64,000 nucleotides of DNA from Nocardioides xinjiangensis (GCF_017916455.1 NZ_JAFMSY010000001.1:2091977-2155976); one strand, 5' to 3'; shown: positions 1 to 8,652, numbered from the stretch's first letter. Numbers and translations are program-made. Notes: generated from the sequence alone by a model not told the origin.

Positions 1-444
1 CGTGTACTTGCCGTCGGCGATCTCCATGCGGGTGGCGATGACCCGGTCCGCCCCGAGCATCTCGCCGATCGGCTCGACGACCTCGGCGCCCGACGCCGAC
101 ACGATGACGATGTCGCGGTCGGCGAGCCGGTGCTCCTCGATGAGGCTGACGGCCTCGTCGTAGACGAGCGGCTCGACGATGTGGTCGAGCGTCTCGTGCA
201 CGATCTCGCGGACGGTCGCCACGTCCCAGCCGGCGCACAGCTGGGACATGAACTTGCGCATCTTGTCCATCTGGTCGTGGTCGGCCCCGCCGGTGAAGAA
301 CACGAACTGGGCGTAGGCCGAGCGCAGCATCGCCCGCCGGGAGATGAGCCCGCCCGCCTGGAACTCGCGGCTGAAGGCCAGCGTGCTCGACTTGGCGATG
401 ATCGTCTTGTCGAGGTCGAAGAATGCCGCGGTCGGGCGGGTCAT
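1..444 (-). CDS. HAD-IB family phosphatase (3' end outside window)
   Basis: The protein begins MTRPTAAFFDLDKT, so it has the HAD motif I nucleophile pattern DxDKT near residues 10-14. Motif II is seen further on as IVSASG. This is the SerB-like HAD-IB subfamily (phosphoserine phosphatase or lysophosphatidate-type phosphatases); the substrate cannot be told. About 148 codons are visible and the C-terminal motifs III and IV lie outside the window. The ATG at 444 was chosen because motif I follows immediately. It is divergent from ssd. In mycobacteria a HAD gene sits at the same place beside ssd and tadA, so the context supports the family call, not a role in pilus assembly. Confidence 0.85.
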   Translation of the reverse strand, partial: MTRPTAAFFDLDKTIIAKSSTLAFSREFQAGGLISRRAMLRSAYAQFVFFTGGADHDQMDKMRKFMSQLCAGWDVATVREIVHETLDHIVEPLVYDEAVSLIEEHRLADRDIVIVSASGAEVVEPIGEMLGADRVIATRMEIADGKYT

Positions 445-583
445 GCCGCCATCGTAGGTGTCGCCCGACAACGGTCGCCGCCCTTCTGGGGCTGTTCGCG
501 GTGTTTCCGGCTCCGCGCCGGAGTGCGGCGTCCTCGTGTCGGTCGCGAGCGGCTCGTGTGCGGGCGTGCGTGGGCCCGGAGGT

Positions 584-620
584 GTCCACAGGGCGGTGTT
601 CCGCGGCCTCGTCCACAGGG
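584..620. promoter_or_regulatory. Two direct copies of GTCCACAGGG upstream of ssd
   Basis: Exact 10-mers lie at 584-593 and 611-620, 27 bp apart start to start, in the divergent region between the HAD gene and ssd. The same 10-mer recurs upstream of the pilin operon (4763-4772) and, inverted, upstream of topA (18135-18144). The core resembles the actinobacterial DnaA box (TTGTCCACA), matching 8 of 9 positions in both copies here. Function is not known; a shared regulatory or DnaA-binding site is inference. Confidence 0.4.
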
Positions 621-671
621 TCCGCCGACGCGGGCTGTCCGGCGTCGGGCCCGGCGCGGAGGCTCGTCGCC

Positions 672-1685
672 ATGCCCGTCCTCCTGGTCACCCGGTCCCC
701 GTCCGTCCACGAAGCAGTCGTCCCCCTCTGTGCGGCGGCGGGCGTCGGGGCCGAGGTGTGCGGCGACGCCGCGCTCGCCCTGGCGTCGTGGCGCGACGCC
801 GAGCTGGTGCTGGTGGGCGCCGACCTCGGCGATGCCGTCGCTGCGCTGTCACCGCCTCGCCGCAGCGACGTCCACGTCGTCGGCTGCTCGCCGGGCCCGA
901 GCGCCTTCCGGTACGCCGTCGAGCTGGGTGCGGCGTCGGTGGTCGACCTGCCGGGGGCGTCCGGCTGGCTCTCCGACGCCCTCGCCGACGTCGGCGAGCG
1001 CGCCTCGCCGGGGCGTCTCGTCGGCGTCGTGGGCGGCACCGGCGGCGCCGGTGCCACCACGCTGGCCTGCGCGCTCGCGCAGTGGCACGCGACCCGCGCT
1101 CCCACGCTGCTGGTCGACACCGACCCGCTCGGCCCCGGGCTCGACCGGCTGCTCGCGATGGAGGACGTCGCCGGTGTCCGGTGGGAGGCGTTGGCCGAGA
1201 CCGATGGGCGGCTCGGGGCGCGGGCGTTGCGCGAGGGCGTGCCGCGGGCGGGCCGGCTGGGGCTGCTCACGTGGGCGCAGCTGCGGCGGCGGCTCGACGT
1301 GCCGACCGTGCGCCGGGTCCTGCCGGCGGCGGTGCGCGGCCACGACCTGGTCGTGCTCGACCTCGCCCGGCAGGGCGGTGCGGCCCTCGCCGAGCTGGCC
1401 GACCGGTGCGACGACCTGCTGGTCGTGGCGCCCGCGTCGGTGCCGGGGCTGGCGGCGACCGCGCGCCTGGTCGCCGACGTCGGCCGCGACGGCCGCACCG
1501 GCCTCGTGCTCCGCCCCGGCTCCCTGGGCGACGCCGACGCCGAGCGCGTCACCGGGCTGCCCGTGGTCGCCGTCGTCGGCGATCAGCGCGGTGTCGCATC
1601 GTCGCTCGACCGGGGCCTCGGCCCGCTCTCCGCCCGCGGTCCCCTCGCGCGTGCGGCTCGCGCCCTCCTCCCGGACGCGGCATGA
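672..1685 (+). CDS. ssd: Septum site-determining protein Ssd (MinD/CpaE-like ATPase)
   Basis: A 337-residue protein. The N-terminal part (about 1-110) looks like a degenerate receiver domain. A deviant Walker A segment GGTGGAGATT lies near residues 121-130, followed by LLVDTDPLGPGLD, typical of ParA/MinD-like ATPases. In the family these act at the inner membrane, either in Tad pilus placement (CpaE) or septum regulation (Ssd of mycobacteria). It overlaps tadA by 4 nt (ATGA), so it is translationally coupled to the pilus genes, which favours a Tad-associated role. The ATG at 672 was chosen as it begins MPVLLVTRSPSV at the start of the domain; upstream codons are not protein-like. Confidence 0.85.
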   Translation: MPVLLVTRSPSVHEAVVPLCAAAGVGAEVCGDAALALASWRDAELVLVGADLGDAVAALSPPRRSDVHVVGCSPGPSAFRYAVELGAASVVDLPGASGWLSDALADVGERASPGRLVGVVGGTGGAGATTLACALAQWHATRAPTLLVDTDPLGPGLDRLLAMEDVAGVRWEALAETDGRLGARALREGVPRAGRLGLLTWAQLRRRLDVPTVRRVLPAAVRGHDLVVLDLARQGGAALAELADRCDDLLVVAPASVPGLAATARLVADVGRDGRTGLVLRPGSLGDADAERVTGLPVVAVVGDQRGVASSLDRGLGPLSARGPLARAARALLPDAA

Positions 1686-2857
1686 GCACGCCTGCAGGGC
1701 CGCCCGTGCCCACCGCGGTCCTCGACGACGTACGACGGCGGCTCGCCGGTGCGACCGGCGAGCTCACGCCGCACCGGGTGGCGGAGGCCCTGCGGGCGTC
1801 GGGCTCGCCGGTCGGGGACGCCACCGTGCTCGCGGTCCACGACCTGCTGCGGCGTGACGTGCTGGGCGCAGGGCCGCTGGAGGACCTGTTGCGCCTCCCC
1901 GGCGTCACCGACGTGCTGGTCAACGCGCCCGGCGAGGTCTGGATCGACCGGGGATCCGGTCTCGAACGGACGGCGGTGTCGTTCCCGGACGACGCCTCCG
2001 TCCGGCGGCTCGCGCAGCGCCTCGCGGCATCGGCCGGGCGGCGGCTCGACGACGCCACCCCGCACGCCGACGTGCGCCTGCCCGACGGCACCCGCTTCCA
2101 CGCCGTGCTCTCGCCGGTCGCCCGGTCCGGCACGGTGCTGTCCCTGCGCGTCCCGCGCGGTCGGGTGTGGACCCTGCCGGAGCTCGTCACGGCCGGGGCC
2201 GTGCCGCCCGACGGCGCCTTCCTGCTCGAGGAGGTCGTCGACTCCCGCTGCGCCTTCCTCGTCACCGGAGGCACCGGCACCGGCAAGACGTCCGTCCTGT
2301 CGGCGCTGCTGTCGCTGGTCGACCCCGGGGAGCGCCTCGTGGTCGTGGAGGACGCGAGCGAGCTGCGACCCGAGCATCCACACGTGGTCGCCCTCGAGGG
2401 GCGGCCGGCCAACATCGAGGGCGCCGGGGAGGTCTCCCTGCAGACGCTGGTGCGGCAGGCGCTGCGGATGCGCCCCGACCGCCTCGTGGTCGGCGAGGTG
2501 CGGGGCGCCGAGGTCGTCGACCTGCTCGCCGCGCTCAACACGGGCCACGGCGGTGGCTGCGGCACCCTGCACGCCAACTCCGCCGCCGACGTCCCGGCGC
2601 GCATCGAGGCGCTGTCCCTGGCCGCCGGGCTGCCGAGGGCGGCTGCGCACAGCCAGCTGGCGTCGGCGCTCGACGTGGTGATCCACCTCGGCCGGGGGCG
2701 CGACGGGCGCCGCCGCGTGCTGGAGCTCGGCGTCCCCGAGCGCGCCGAGTCGGGGCTCGTGGTCCTGAGGACCGCCGCGACGTTCGCCGACGACCGGGTC
2801 GCCCGCGGTCCCGCGGCCGCGGCGCTCGCCGCTCGGTTGCGGGCGGTGGCGTCGTGA
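1682..2857 (+). CDS. tadA: Tad/Flp pilus assembly ATPase TadA (CpaF family)
   Basis: A 391-residue secretion ATPase of the type II/IV (VirB11-like) family. An all-alpha and N-terminal domain covers about residues 1-175. Walker A GGTGTGKTS is at about 196-204, the Asp box VVEDASEL follows, then the Walker B-like RLVVGEVRG at about 268-276 and the His box GTLHANS. TadA hexamers power Flp pilin assembly at the cytoplasmic face with TadB and TadC. The start overlaps the ssd stop by 4 nt and the stop overlaps the tadB GTG by 4 nt. All key motifs are intact. Confidence 0.93.
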   Translation: MSTPAGPPVPTAVLDDVRRRLAGATGELTPHRVAEALRASGSPVGDATVLAVHDLLRRDVLGAGPLEDLLRLPGVTDVLVNAPGEVWIDRGSGLERTAVSFPDDASVRRLAQRLAASAGRRLDDATPHADVRLPDGTRFHAVLSPVARSGTVLSLRVPRGRVWTLPELVTAGAVPPDGAFLLEEVVDSRCAFLVTGGTGTGKTSVLSALLSLVDPGERLVVVEDASELRPEHPHVVALEGRPANIEGAGEVSLQTLVRQALRMRPDRLVVGEVRGAEVVDLLAALNTGHGGGCGTLHANSAADVPARIEALSLAAGLPRAAAHSQLASALDVVIHLGRGRDGRRRVLELGVPERAESGLVVLRTAATFADDRVARGPAAAALAARLRAVAS

Positions 2858-3528
2858 GCGGCTGGCTCGCGGCGGTCGCCCTCGGCGCGGCGGTCGCGCT
2901 GCTGCTGCCCGATGCTCCGCGCGCCCGCCGCCGTGAGCCCCGGGCGCGCCCGCCTCGGCCGTCGCCGCCGCTGCTGCTCGCGCGCCGCCGGCGCATCGCC
3001 GCGGACCAGGCCGCGGTGCTCGAGGTCTGCGACCTGCTGTCCGCCGACCTCGCGGCCGGCAGGCCACCGGCCGCCGCCCTGGCAGCCGCGAGCGGTCGGT
3101 GGCCGCCGCTGGAGCAGGTCGTCGAGGCCGAGAGGCTCGGCGCCGACGTCCCCGAGGCGATGCGGCTCCTCGCCGACCGCCGCCCCGGAGCCGCCGACCT
3201 GCGGTGGCTCGCGGGCGCCTGGCACGTGGCACACGAGTCCGGGCACGGTCTGGCGGCCGCGCTGGACCGCACCGCGGATGGACTGCGGGCGAGGCGTCGC
3301 ACCCGTCGGCTCGTCGACTCCGAGCTGGCCTCTGCTCGGGCCACCGCGCGCCTGGTCGCGTGCCTGCCGCTCGCCGTGCTGGTCATGGGGTCCGGTGCCG
3401 GCTCCGACCCGTGGTCCTTCCTCCTCGGCACGCCGGCCGGGTGGGCCTGCCTCGCGGCGGGCGTCACGATGATCGCCGTCGGACTGTGGTGGATCGAGCT
3501 CCTGGCCGACAGGGCGACGGCGCCGTGA
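2854..3528 (+). CDS. tadB: TadB-like inner-membrane platform protein
   Basis: A 224-residue protein with a very short N-terminal hydrophobic segment, a cytoplasmic type II secretion F-like domain (DQAAVLEVCDLLSADLAAG and following helices), and two C-terminal hydrophobic stretches (LVACLPLAVLVMGSG and GWACLAAGVTMIAVGLWWI). TadB and TadC form the membrane platform on which the TadA ATPase acts. The start is the GTG at 2854 inside the tadA stop (GTGA overlap). It is shorter than proteobacterial TadB (about 300 aa), as usual in actinobacteria. Confidence 0.85.
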   Translation: MSGWLAAVALGAAVALLLPDAPRARRREPRARPPRPSPPLLLARRRRIAADQAAVLEVCDLLSADLAAGRPPAAALAAASGRWPPLEQVVEAERLGADVPEAMRLLADRRPGAADLRWLAGAWHVAHESGHGLAAALDRTADGLRARRRTRRLVDSELASARATARLVACLPLAVLVMGSGAGSDPWSFLLGTPAGWACLAAGVTMIAVGLWWIELLADRATAP

Positions 3529-4211
3529 CCGGGCCGAGCGTGGTCTGCGCAGCACTGGCGGTCGCCGTGTGGGTGCCGCCGGTGCCCCGTGCGGGGCGCG
3601 CACGCCCCAGGTCCGCTCCGGACAGACGGCCGGTGGCCGTGGCCGGCGTGGGGATCGGAGCCTGGTTGCTCGTCGGCGGCGTGCCGGGAGTCGTCGCGGC
3701 CCTCGTCGCCGCGGCCGCAGCCCGGCACCTGCTGTCCTCCGCGGAGACGACGTCGAGGCGCCGCGACCGCGAGGAGGTGGAGAGGACCCTTCCCCACGTG
3801 GTCGACCTGTTCGCCGCGACGCTGCGCTCGGGCGCCGAACCCGTGGCGGGGCTCGCGAAGGTGTGCGCTGCCCTCCCGGGGCCGGCAGCGGAGCGTCTGC
3901 GTCCGGTCGTCGAACGCTCGCGGTGGGGCGCCGGCGGGATCGAGGCATGGGCGGCGGTGGCCGACGACGAGGCGCTCGCGCCGCTGTCCCGCGCCATGGT
4001 GCGCTCGCAGGCGTCGGGCGCCTCGGTCGTCCGCACCGTCGAACGCCTCGCCGAGGAGCTCCGGCGCGAGTCGCTGGCCCACGCCGAGGACGCCGCCCGT
4101 CGCGTCGGCGTGGCCGCGGCGATCCCCCTGGGGGTGTGCCTGCTGCCCGCCTTCATGCTCCTCGGAGTGGTGCCGACGGTGGCGTCGCTCTTCCGCAGCA
4201 TCGCGCCCTGA
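3525..4211 (+). CDS. tadC: TadC-like inner-membrane platform protein
   Basis: A 228-residue membrane protein: hydrophobic segments at about 5-15 and 36-60, a cytoplasmic T2SSF domain (VERTLPHVVDLFAATLRSGAEPVAGL onward), and a C-terminal membrane hairpin from about residue 195 (VAAAIPLGVCLLPAFMLLGVVPTV). The GTG start at 3525 overlaps the tadB stop by 4 nt. It ends the ssd-tadABC run; the next gene is on the other strand. It would pair with TadB as the pilus assembly platform. Confidence 0.85.
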   Translation: MTGPSVVCAALAVAVWVPPVPRAGRARPRSAPDRRPVAVAGVGIGAWLLVGGVPGVVAALVAAAAARHLLSSAETTSRRRDREEVERTLPHVVDLFAATLRSGAEPVAGLAKVCAALPGPAAERLRPVVERSRWGAGGIEAWAAVADDEALAPLSRAMVRSQASGASVVRTVERLAEELRRESLAHAEDAARRVGVAAAIPLGVCLLPAFMLLGVVPTVASLFRSIAP

Positions 4212-4242
4212 CGACGGGCGACTGCGACGGTCCGCGCTGCGC

Positions 4243-4716
4243 TCAGTCGCGTCGGTGACGCATCCGGCGCTCCAGCGGGGCGTCGTCGGGCCATCCGTCG
4301 GGCACGCCGAGGTCCACGAAGCCCACCCGCGCGTAGGAGCGGATCGCCGCCGCGTTGTCGTCGCGCACCATCAGGAACGTCGGCCGCTCCCGGTCCCGCG
4401 CCCAGCCGACCACCCGGTCGATCAGGCGTCCCGCCAGGCCCGACCCACGGTGAGCGGGCGCGACCCACACGGAGATCAGCTCGACTCCGTCGTCCGCGTC
4501 CACCCCGGAGGCCACGCCCACCGGGCCCGTCGCCGAACGCGCCACCACCGTGAACGGGACCTCGGTCAGCCGCTGCCGCCAGCGCTCCTCGGAGGCGTCG
4601 ACCCAGTCCGCGTGCGTCGCACCGAAGGCGCCCGGGGCGTCGCTCAGCGACGCAAGCCGGACCTCGCGGAACTCACGCCAGTCGTCCGGACCGATGCGCA
4701 CGATCTCAACCCCCAC
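4243..4716 (-). CDS. GNAT family N-acetyltransferase
   Basis: A 157-residue single-domain GNAT protein. The acetyl-CoA binding motif A is seen as VWVAPAHRGSGLAGRLID (Q/R-x-x-G-x-G/A pattern) with the following YARVGFVDLG motif B. The frame stays open to 4917, but the GTG at 4716 (MGVEIVRIGPDDW) begins where GNAT strand 1 should, and the residues upstream are arginine/serine-rich and unlike the family. The substrate is unknown. It separates the two Tad transcription units on the opposite strand and is convergent with tadC with a 31-nt gap. Confidence 0.85.
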   Translation of the reverse strand: MGVEIVRIGPDDWREFREVRLASLSDAPGAFGATHADWVDASEERWRQRLTEVPFTVVARSATGPVGVASGVDADDGVELISVWVAPAHRGSGLAGRLIDRVVGWARDRERPTFLMVRDDNAAAIRSYARVGFVDLGVPDGWPDDAPLERRMRHRRD

Positions 4717-4762
4717 GTCGCCGAGGCTAGCCACCGGTGAGGCGGAGGTCCCACCGATTTCC

Positions 4763-4772
4763 GTCCACAGGG
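4763..4772 (+). promoter_or_regulatory. GTCCACAGGG motif upstream of the pilin operon
   Basis: An exact copy of the 10-mer found twice upstream of ssd, here 118 bp before the pilin ATG in the region divergent from the GNAT gene. It may be a shared regulatory or DnaA-type site of the Tad genes (inference). Confidence 0.35.
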
Positions 4773-4889
4773 CCGCGGTGCGGGGCGTCCTCCACACGCT
4801 GGCCGGCGGGCAGGTGCGGGTGCCGGCCCGCGACCCGAGGCTGGAGGCACTCGGGGCTCGTCGGGAGCCCCACGAGGACAGGGGATGCG

Positions 4890-5075
4890 ATGAAGGTCCG
4901 TCGTCACGCGAAGACACGCACGGAGTCCGGGATCACCACCGCCGAGTACGCCGTCGGCACCGCTGCCGGGGCCGGGTTCGCCGGCCTGCTCTACACCCTG
5001 CTAACCGGTGCGTTCGGTGACCAGCTGCTCGAGCGGTTGTTCCAGCACGTCATGAGCCTGCTCGGCATCGGCTGA
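4890..5075 (+). CDS. Flp pilin-like DUF4244 protein
   Basis: A 61-residue protein with a basic leader (MKVRRHAKTRTESG) followed by ITTAEYAVGT and a hydrophobic helix. The pattern G then four residues then E-Y is the prepilin-type cleavage and processing motif of Flp pilins, with cleavage expected after Gly14. The protein belongs to the DUF4244 family that follows tadABC in mycobacteria and streptomycetes (Rv3656c-like). GAGGACAGGGG upstream serves as ribosome site; ATG 4890 is chosen because the ATG at 4885 hits a stop after one codon. It overlaps the next gene by 1 nt (TGATG). No prepilin peptidase gene is in the window. It is probably the major or a minor pilin. Confidence 0.85.
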   Translation: MKVRRHAKTRTESGITTAEYAVGTAAGAGFAGLLYTLLTGAFGDQLLERLFQHVMSLLGIG

Positions 5076-5437
5076 TGTCCACGCGGCGCCGCGGTGAGCG
5101 GGGTGCTGCGACCGCCGAGCTGGCGGTCGGCATCCCACTGCTGGTCGCGCTGACCGCCGGTCTGGTGTGGATGCTGGCGGTCGGTGCGGCCCAGGTGCGC
5201 GTCATCGACGCCTCGCGCGAGGCGGCCCGGGTCGTGGCCCGCGGCGACGACCCGGCCGCGGCCGAGGCCGTGGCGCTGCGGATCGCGCCCGACGGGGCGC
5301 GGCTGCGCATCGCCGTCTCCGCCGACGAGGTGCTGGTCAGCACCTCCGCCAAGGTGTCCGGCCCCGGGGGCGTCCTCGACGTCCTGGGATCGGTCACGGT
5401 CTCGTCGGACGCCGTGGCGATGGTGGAGCAGTCGTGA
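5075..5437 (+). CDS. tadE: TadE-like minor pilin/pseudopilin
   Basis: A 120-residue protein: basic start MSTRRRGERG, then AATAELAVGIPLLVALTAGLVWML, a TadE-type membrane helix with the G-x4-E-L pseudopilin processing motif. A short extracytoplasmic domain follows (QVRVIDASREAARVVARGDD), a sequence typical of actinobacterial TadE family proteins (Rv3655c-like). It overlaps the pilin stop by 1 nt and the next gene by 4 nt, forming a three-gene pilin operon. Confidence 0.85.
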   Translation: MSTRRRGERGAATAELAVGIPLLVALTAGLVWMLAVGAAQVRVIDASREAARVVARGDDPAAAEAVALRIAPDGARLRIAVSADEVLVSTSAKVSGPGGVLDVLGSVTVSSDAVAMVEQS

Positions 5438-5808
5438 CGCCGCCCGACGGCGTGCGCGAGTCGGGGGCCGCCACCGTCCTCGTGGTGGCCATGGCGGGCG
5501 TTCTGATGTTCGTGCTGGTCGGCGTCTCAGCGGTGGGTGGCCTCGTGACCTCGCAGCGACGCACCCAGGCGGCCGCCGACCTCGCCGCTCTGGCCGCCGC
5601 GGCCGAGCTCGCGGGCGACGGCTCCGGTGGCGGTCCCTGCGCCCGGGCCGGCCGGGTGGCCGGAGCCAACGCCGCGGCCCTCGAGGAGTGCGTCGTCGAC
5701 GGACGCAGCGTCACGGTGGTCGTGTCCGCCAGCGGGCCGCACCTGCCGTGGTCGTCGCGCTGGTCCCGGGTGCGGGTGAGCGCCGAGGCGCGCGCCGGAC
5801 CGGCCTGA
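5434..5808 (+). CDS. TadG-like (Rv3654c-type) pilus-associated membrane protein
   Basis: A 124-residue protein with one N-terminal membrane helix (GAATVLVVAMAGVLMFVLVGV) and the following SQRRTQAAADLAALAAAAELA, the signature of the TadG/Rv3654c family encoded in the helicase/secretion neighbourhood of actinobacteria. The GTG start at 5434 overlaps the tadE stop by 4 nt. Two cysteines (CARAGR and ECVVDG) in the outer part could form a disulfide. It is probably a structural or anchoring component of the Tad pilus; this rests on family and position. Confidence 0.8.
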   Translation: MTPPDGVRESGAATVLVVAMAGVLMFVLVGVSAVGGLVTSQRRTQAAADLAALAAAAELAGDGSGGGPCARAGRVAGANAAALEECVVDGRSVTVVVSASGPHLPWSSRWSRVRVSAEARAGPA

Positions 5809-5836
5809 CGCGGGCCCGACGGGGGCTCCGCCGCCT

Positions 5837-6142
5837 TCAGACGGTGTCGCGTCGGTCCGGGTCGTCCCCGCGCCGCTCGGCCTCCACCCGCTCGAGCTTC
5901 TGGTTCAGCTCGGTGAGCTCCTTGCGCTCGCGGCGGTGCGCCAGGCTCCGCTTGGTGCCCCACTTGAGGATCGCGAAGCCCCACAGGATGGCGGCGCCGG
6001 CGCCCACGCCGACGAAGAAGGACTCCAGCGTCGTGACGTCGAAGCCGAGGAGCTCGCCGCCGGCGCCCGGCTCGCTGACGAAGATCGCGGAGAGGACGGC
6101 GATGCCGCCGAGGATCATGAGGCCGAGTCCGAGGATCACCAT
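5837..6142 (-). CDS. Small two-helix membrane protein, unknown function
   Basis: A 101-residue protein with two predicted membrane helices (MVILGLGLMILGGIAVLSAIF and VGVGAGAAILWGFAILKWG), then a charged, likely coiled-coil tail (AHRRERKELTELNQKLERVEAE). The arrangement resembles LapA-like or generic actinobacterial small membrane proteins, but I cannot name a family with certainty. It is 9 nt downstream of the helicase stop on the same strand, so it may be cotranscribed with it. Confidence 0.7.
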   Translation of the reverse strand: MVILGLGLMILGGIAVLSAIFVSEPGAGGELLGFDVTTLESFFVGVGAGAAILWGFAILKWGTKRSLAHRRERKELTELNQKLERVEAERRGDDPDRRDTV

Positions 6143-6151
6143 GCAGGCAAT

Positions 6152-8500
6152 CTAGCCCTGTCCGACGGGGCGTGGCGCCCCCGCGAGCAGGGCGTCCAGC
6201 AACACGATGGCGCCAACCTTGTCGAGCGGGTTGTTCTGGTTGCCGCACTTGGGCGACTGGATGCACGACGGGCACCCCGCGGCGCACTCGCAGCTCGCGA
6301 TGGCCTCCCGGGTGGCCCCCAGCCACGCGGCGGCCGTGTGGAACCCGCGCTCGGCGAAGCCGGCGCCGCCGGGGTGGCCGTCGTAGACGAAGACGGTGAG
6401 CACCCCGGTGTCGGCGTGCCGGGCGGTGGAGACGCCGCCGATGTCCCAGCGGTCGCAGGTGGCGAAGAGGGGCAGCAGGCCGATCGAGCAGTGCTCGGCC
6501 GCGTGCGCGGCACCCGGCACGTCCAGCGCGAGCAGCCCGGCCTCGGCCACCACGTCGTCGGGCACGGTCCACCACACCGCGCTCGTCCGCAGCGTCCGCT
6601 CGGGCAGGTCGAGCGGCTCCTCCGACATGACCTCACCGCCCGGTTGCCGCCGCTTCAGGAAGGAGACCACCTGGTGGGAGACGTCGACCTCCCCCAGCGC
6701 GAGCTCGCAGCCCGCCCACGACCGGCGCTCGCGGGTCTCGACGATGCTGATGTCGGTGACCTCGCGGGCCGTCGTGCTGTACGCCGGCTCCTCGCGCCGC
6801 ATGACCGCGACGTGCTGCTCGAGGTCGAGGTCCTCGACGAGCCAGGTCTCGCCCTGGTGCACGTAGACCGCGCCGGGGTGGGCCTGGTTGTGCGCGCCGC
6901 CGGCGTCGACGGTGCCCACCACGCGCCCCGTCCCGGCCTCGACGAGCTGGACGGGCGAGCCGCCCGCCGAGCGGATGTCGGCGAGGTCGGCCGCCCGGCT
7001 GCGGTCGGTCCAGAACCACCCGCGCGGCCGGCGGCGCAGCACCCCGAGGTCGGTCAGCCGGTCGACGACCTCGCGCGCGGTGGGGCCGAAGAGCGGCAGG
7101 TCCGCCTCGGTGAGCGGCGACTCCTGCGCGGCGGCAGCGAGGTGCGGCCCCATCACGTGCGCGTTCGAGGGGTCGAACACCGACGCCTCGACGGGGGCGC
7201 CGATGAGCGTCTCGGGGTGCGTCACCAGGTAGGTGTCGAGCGGGTCGTCCTTCGCGACGAGCACGCCGAGCGCGTCCTGCGCCCCACGGCCCGCGCGACC
7301 CACCTGCTGCCAGAAGGCGGCGCGGGTGCCCGGGAAGCCGGCGATGAGCACCGCGTCGAGGCCGCTGATGTCGATGCCGAGCTCGAGGGCGTTGGTCGCG
7401 GCCAGTCCGACGAGGTCGCCGCGCCGCAGGGCCGCCTCGAGGGCGCGGCGCTCCTCGGGGAGGTAGCCGCCTCGGTAGGCGGCGATCCGTTCCGGCAGCG
7501 ACGGGTCCACCTCGGCCAGCAGCTCGGCGGCGTTGAGCGCCACCTGCTCGGCACCGCGTCGCGACCGGATGAAGGCCAGGGTTCGCACGTCCTCGGCCAC
7601 CAGGTCGGCGAGCAGGTCGGCGACCTCCGACGACGCGGCCCGCCGCACCGGCGCGCCGTTCTCGCCGCCGTGCGAGGTGAACGGCGGCTCCCACAGCAGC
7701 AGCGAGACGCGACCGCGGGGGGAGTCGTCGCGGGTGAGCGCCACGACGTCGAGGCCGGTCAGCCGACCGGCGGTGACCTCCGGCTGGGCGACCGTCGCCG
7801 AGGCGAGCACGAACGTCGGGTGGGCGCCGTACATCGCGCACACCCGACGCAGCCGGCGCAGCACGTGGGCGACGTGGGCCCCGAACACCCCGCGGTAGTG
7901 GTGGCACTCGTCGACGACGACGTACTGCAGCGATCCGAGGAACCGCGCCCACCGGTGGTGCGACGGCAGCAGCGAACGGTGCAGCATGTCGGGGTTCGTG
8001 AGGACGTACTCCCCGAAGTCGCGGGTCCAGTCCCGCTCCTCGCGCGAGCTGTCGCCGTCGTGCGCGGCCAGACGTACGTCGAGGCGCAGCGACGCGAGCC
8101 CGGCGAGCTGGTCGTGGGCCAACGCCTTCGTCGGGGCGAGGTAGAGCACCGAGGCGCCGCGCTCGCCGCGGGGACCGCGAGAGGCGCGGATCGCCGAGAG
8201 GGCCGGCAGCTGGTAGGCCAGCGACTTCCCGGAGGCGGTCCCGGTCGCGACGATGACGTGGTCGCCCGCATGGGCGGCGTCGGCGGCCACGACCTGGTGC
8301 CGCCACGGACGGGCCACCCCCTGCGCGGCGTACGCCCCGCGTACGTCATCGGGCACCCACTCCGGCCAGTCCTCGTGGACGGCCTCCCGGGCCGGCAGCA
8401 CCTCGAGGTGCTGGAGCCGGTCCTCACGTCCGGGGACCCCGGTGAGTCGACGGACCAGCGCCTCGACCGAGGGCGCCGCGCGCGGGTGGGACCGACTCAC
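6152..8500 (-). CDS. DEAD/DEAH-box helicase with C-terminal DUF1998 (MrfA-like)
   Basis: A 782-residue superfamily 2 helicase. Walker A is ATGTASGKS, motif II is VVVDECHHYRG (DECH), and the second RecA lobe holds ATNALELGIDISGLD and QQVGRAGRG. The C-terminal third is a DUF1998 domain whose cysteines (CECAAGCPSCIQSPKC) are the four-Cys zinc site of the family. The B. subtilis homologue MrfA repairs mitomycin-type DNA damage; Rv3649 is the mycobacterial relative. The frame is open to 9106, across bldG and the terminator, so the GTG at 8500 (MSRSHPRAAPSVEALV) is taken as start. It is divergent from bldG. Confidence 0.9.
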   Translation of the reverse strand: MSRSHPRAAPSVEALVRRLTGVPGREDRLQHLEVLPAREAVHEDWPEWVPDDVRGAYAAQGVARPWRHQVVAADAAHAGDHVIVATGTASGKSLAYQLPALSAIRASRGPRGERGASVLYLAPTKALAHDQLAGLASLRLDVRLAAHDGDSSREERDWTRDFGEYVLTNPDMLHRSLLPSHHRWARFLGSLQYVVVDECHHYRGVFGAHVAHVLRRLRRVCAMYGAHPTFVLASATVAQPEVTAGRLTGLDVVALTRDDSPRGRVSLLLWEPPFTSHGGENGAPVRRAASSEVADLLADLVAEDVRTLAFIRSRRGAEQVALNAAELLAEVDPSLPERIAAYRGGYLPEERRALEAALRRGDLVGLAATNALELGIDISGLDAVLIAGFPGTRAAFWQQVGRAGRGAQDALGVLVAKDDPLDTYLVTHPETLIGAPVEASVFDPSNAHVMGPHLAAAAQESPLTEADLPLFGPTAREVVDRLTDLGVLRRRPRGWFWTDRSRAADLADIRSAGGSPVQLVEAGTGRVVGTVDAGGAHNQAHPGAVYVHQGETWLVEDLDLEQHVAVMRREEPAYSTTAREVTDISIVETRERRSWAGCELALGEVDVSHQVVSFLKRRQPGGEVMSEEPLDLPERTLRTSAVWWTVPDDVVAEAGLLALDVPGAAHAAEHCSIGLLPLFATCDRWDIGGVSTARHADTGVLTVFVYDGHPGGAGFAERGFHTAAAWLGATREAIASCECAAGCPSCIQSPKCGNQNNPLDKVGAIVLLDALLAGAPRPVGQG

Positions 8501-8578
8501 CCGGGCAGTCTGGCAAACGCCACGGACGTCGCCGCAGGCGGTGAGTTGTGAGGGAGTCCTGCGCGACGCTTGGGACTC

Positions 8579-8652
8579 GTGGTTTGATACCACCCGGAAC
8601 GAACAAGGGGTACGTCGTCGTGCCCGCAGGCACACTGTCCGAACGAGTTCGG
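8579..8652. promoter_or_regulatory. Two inverted repeats upstream of bldG
   Basis: Between the divergent helicase (start 8500) and bldG (start 8669) lie GTGGT-ttgat-ACCAC (8579-8593) and CCGAAC-ga-GTTCGG (8639-8652). The second ends 16 bp before the bldG GTG. Both are possible operators or 5' UTR hairpins. I did not find a confident -35/-10 pair. Confidence 0.3.
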
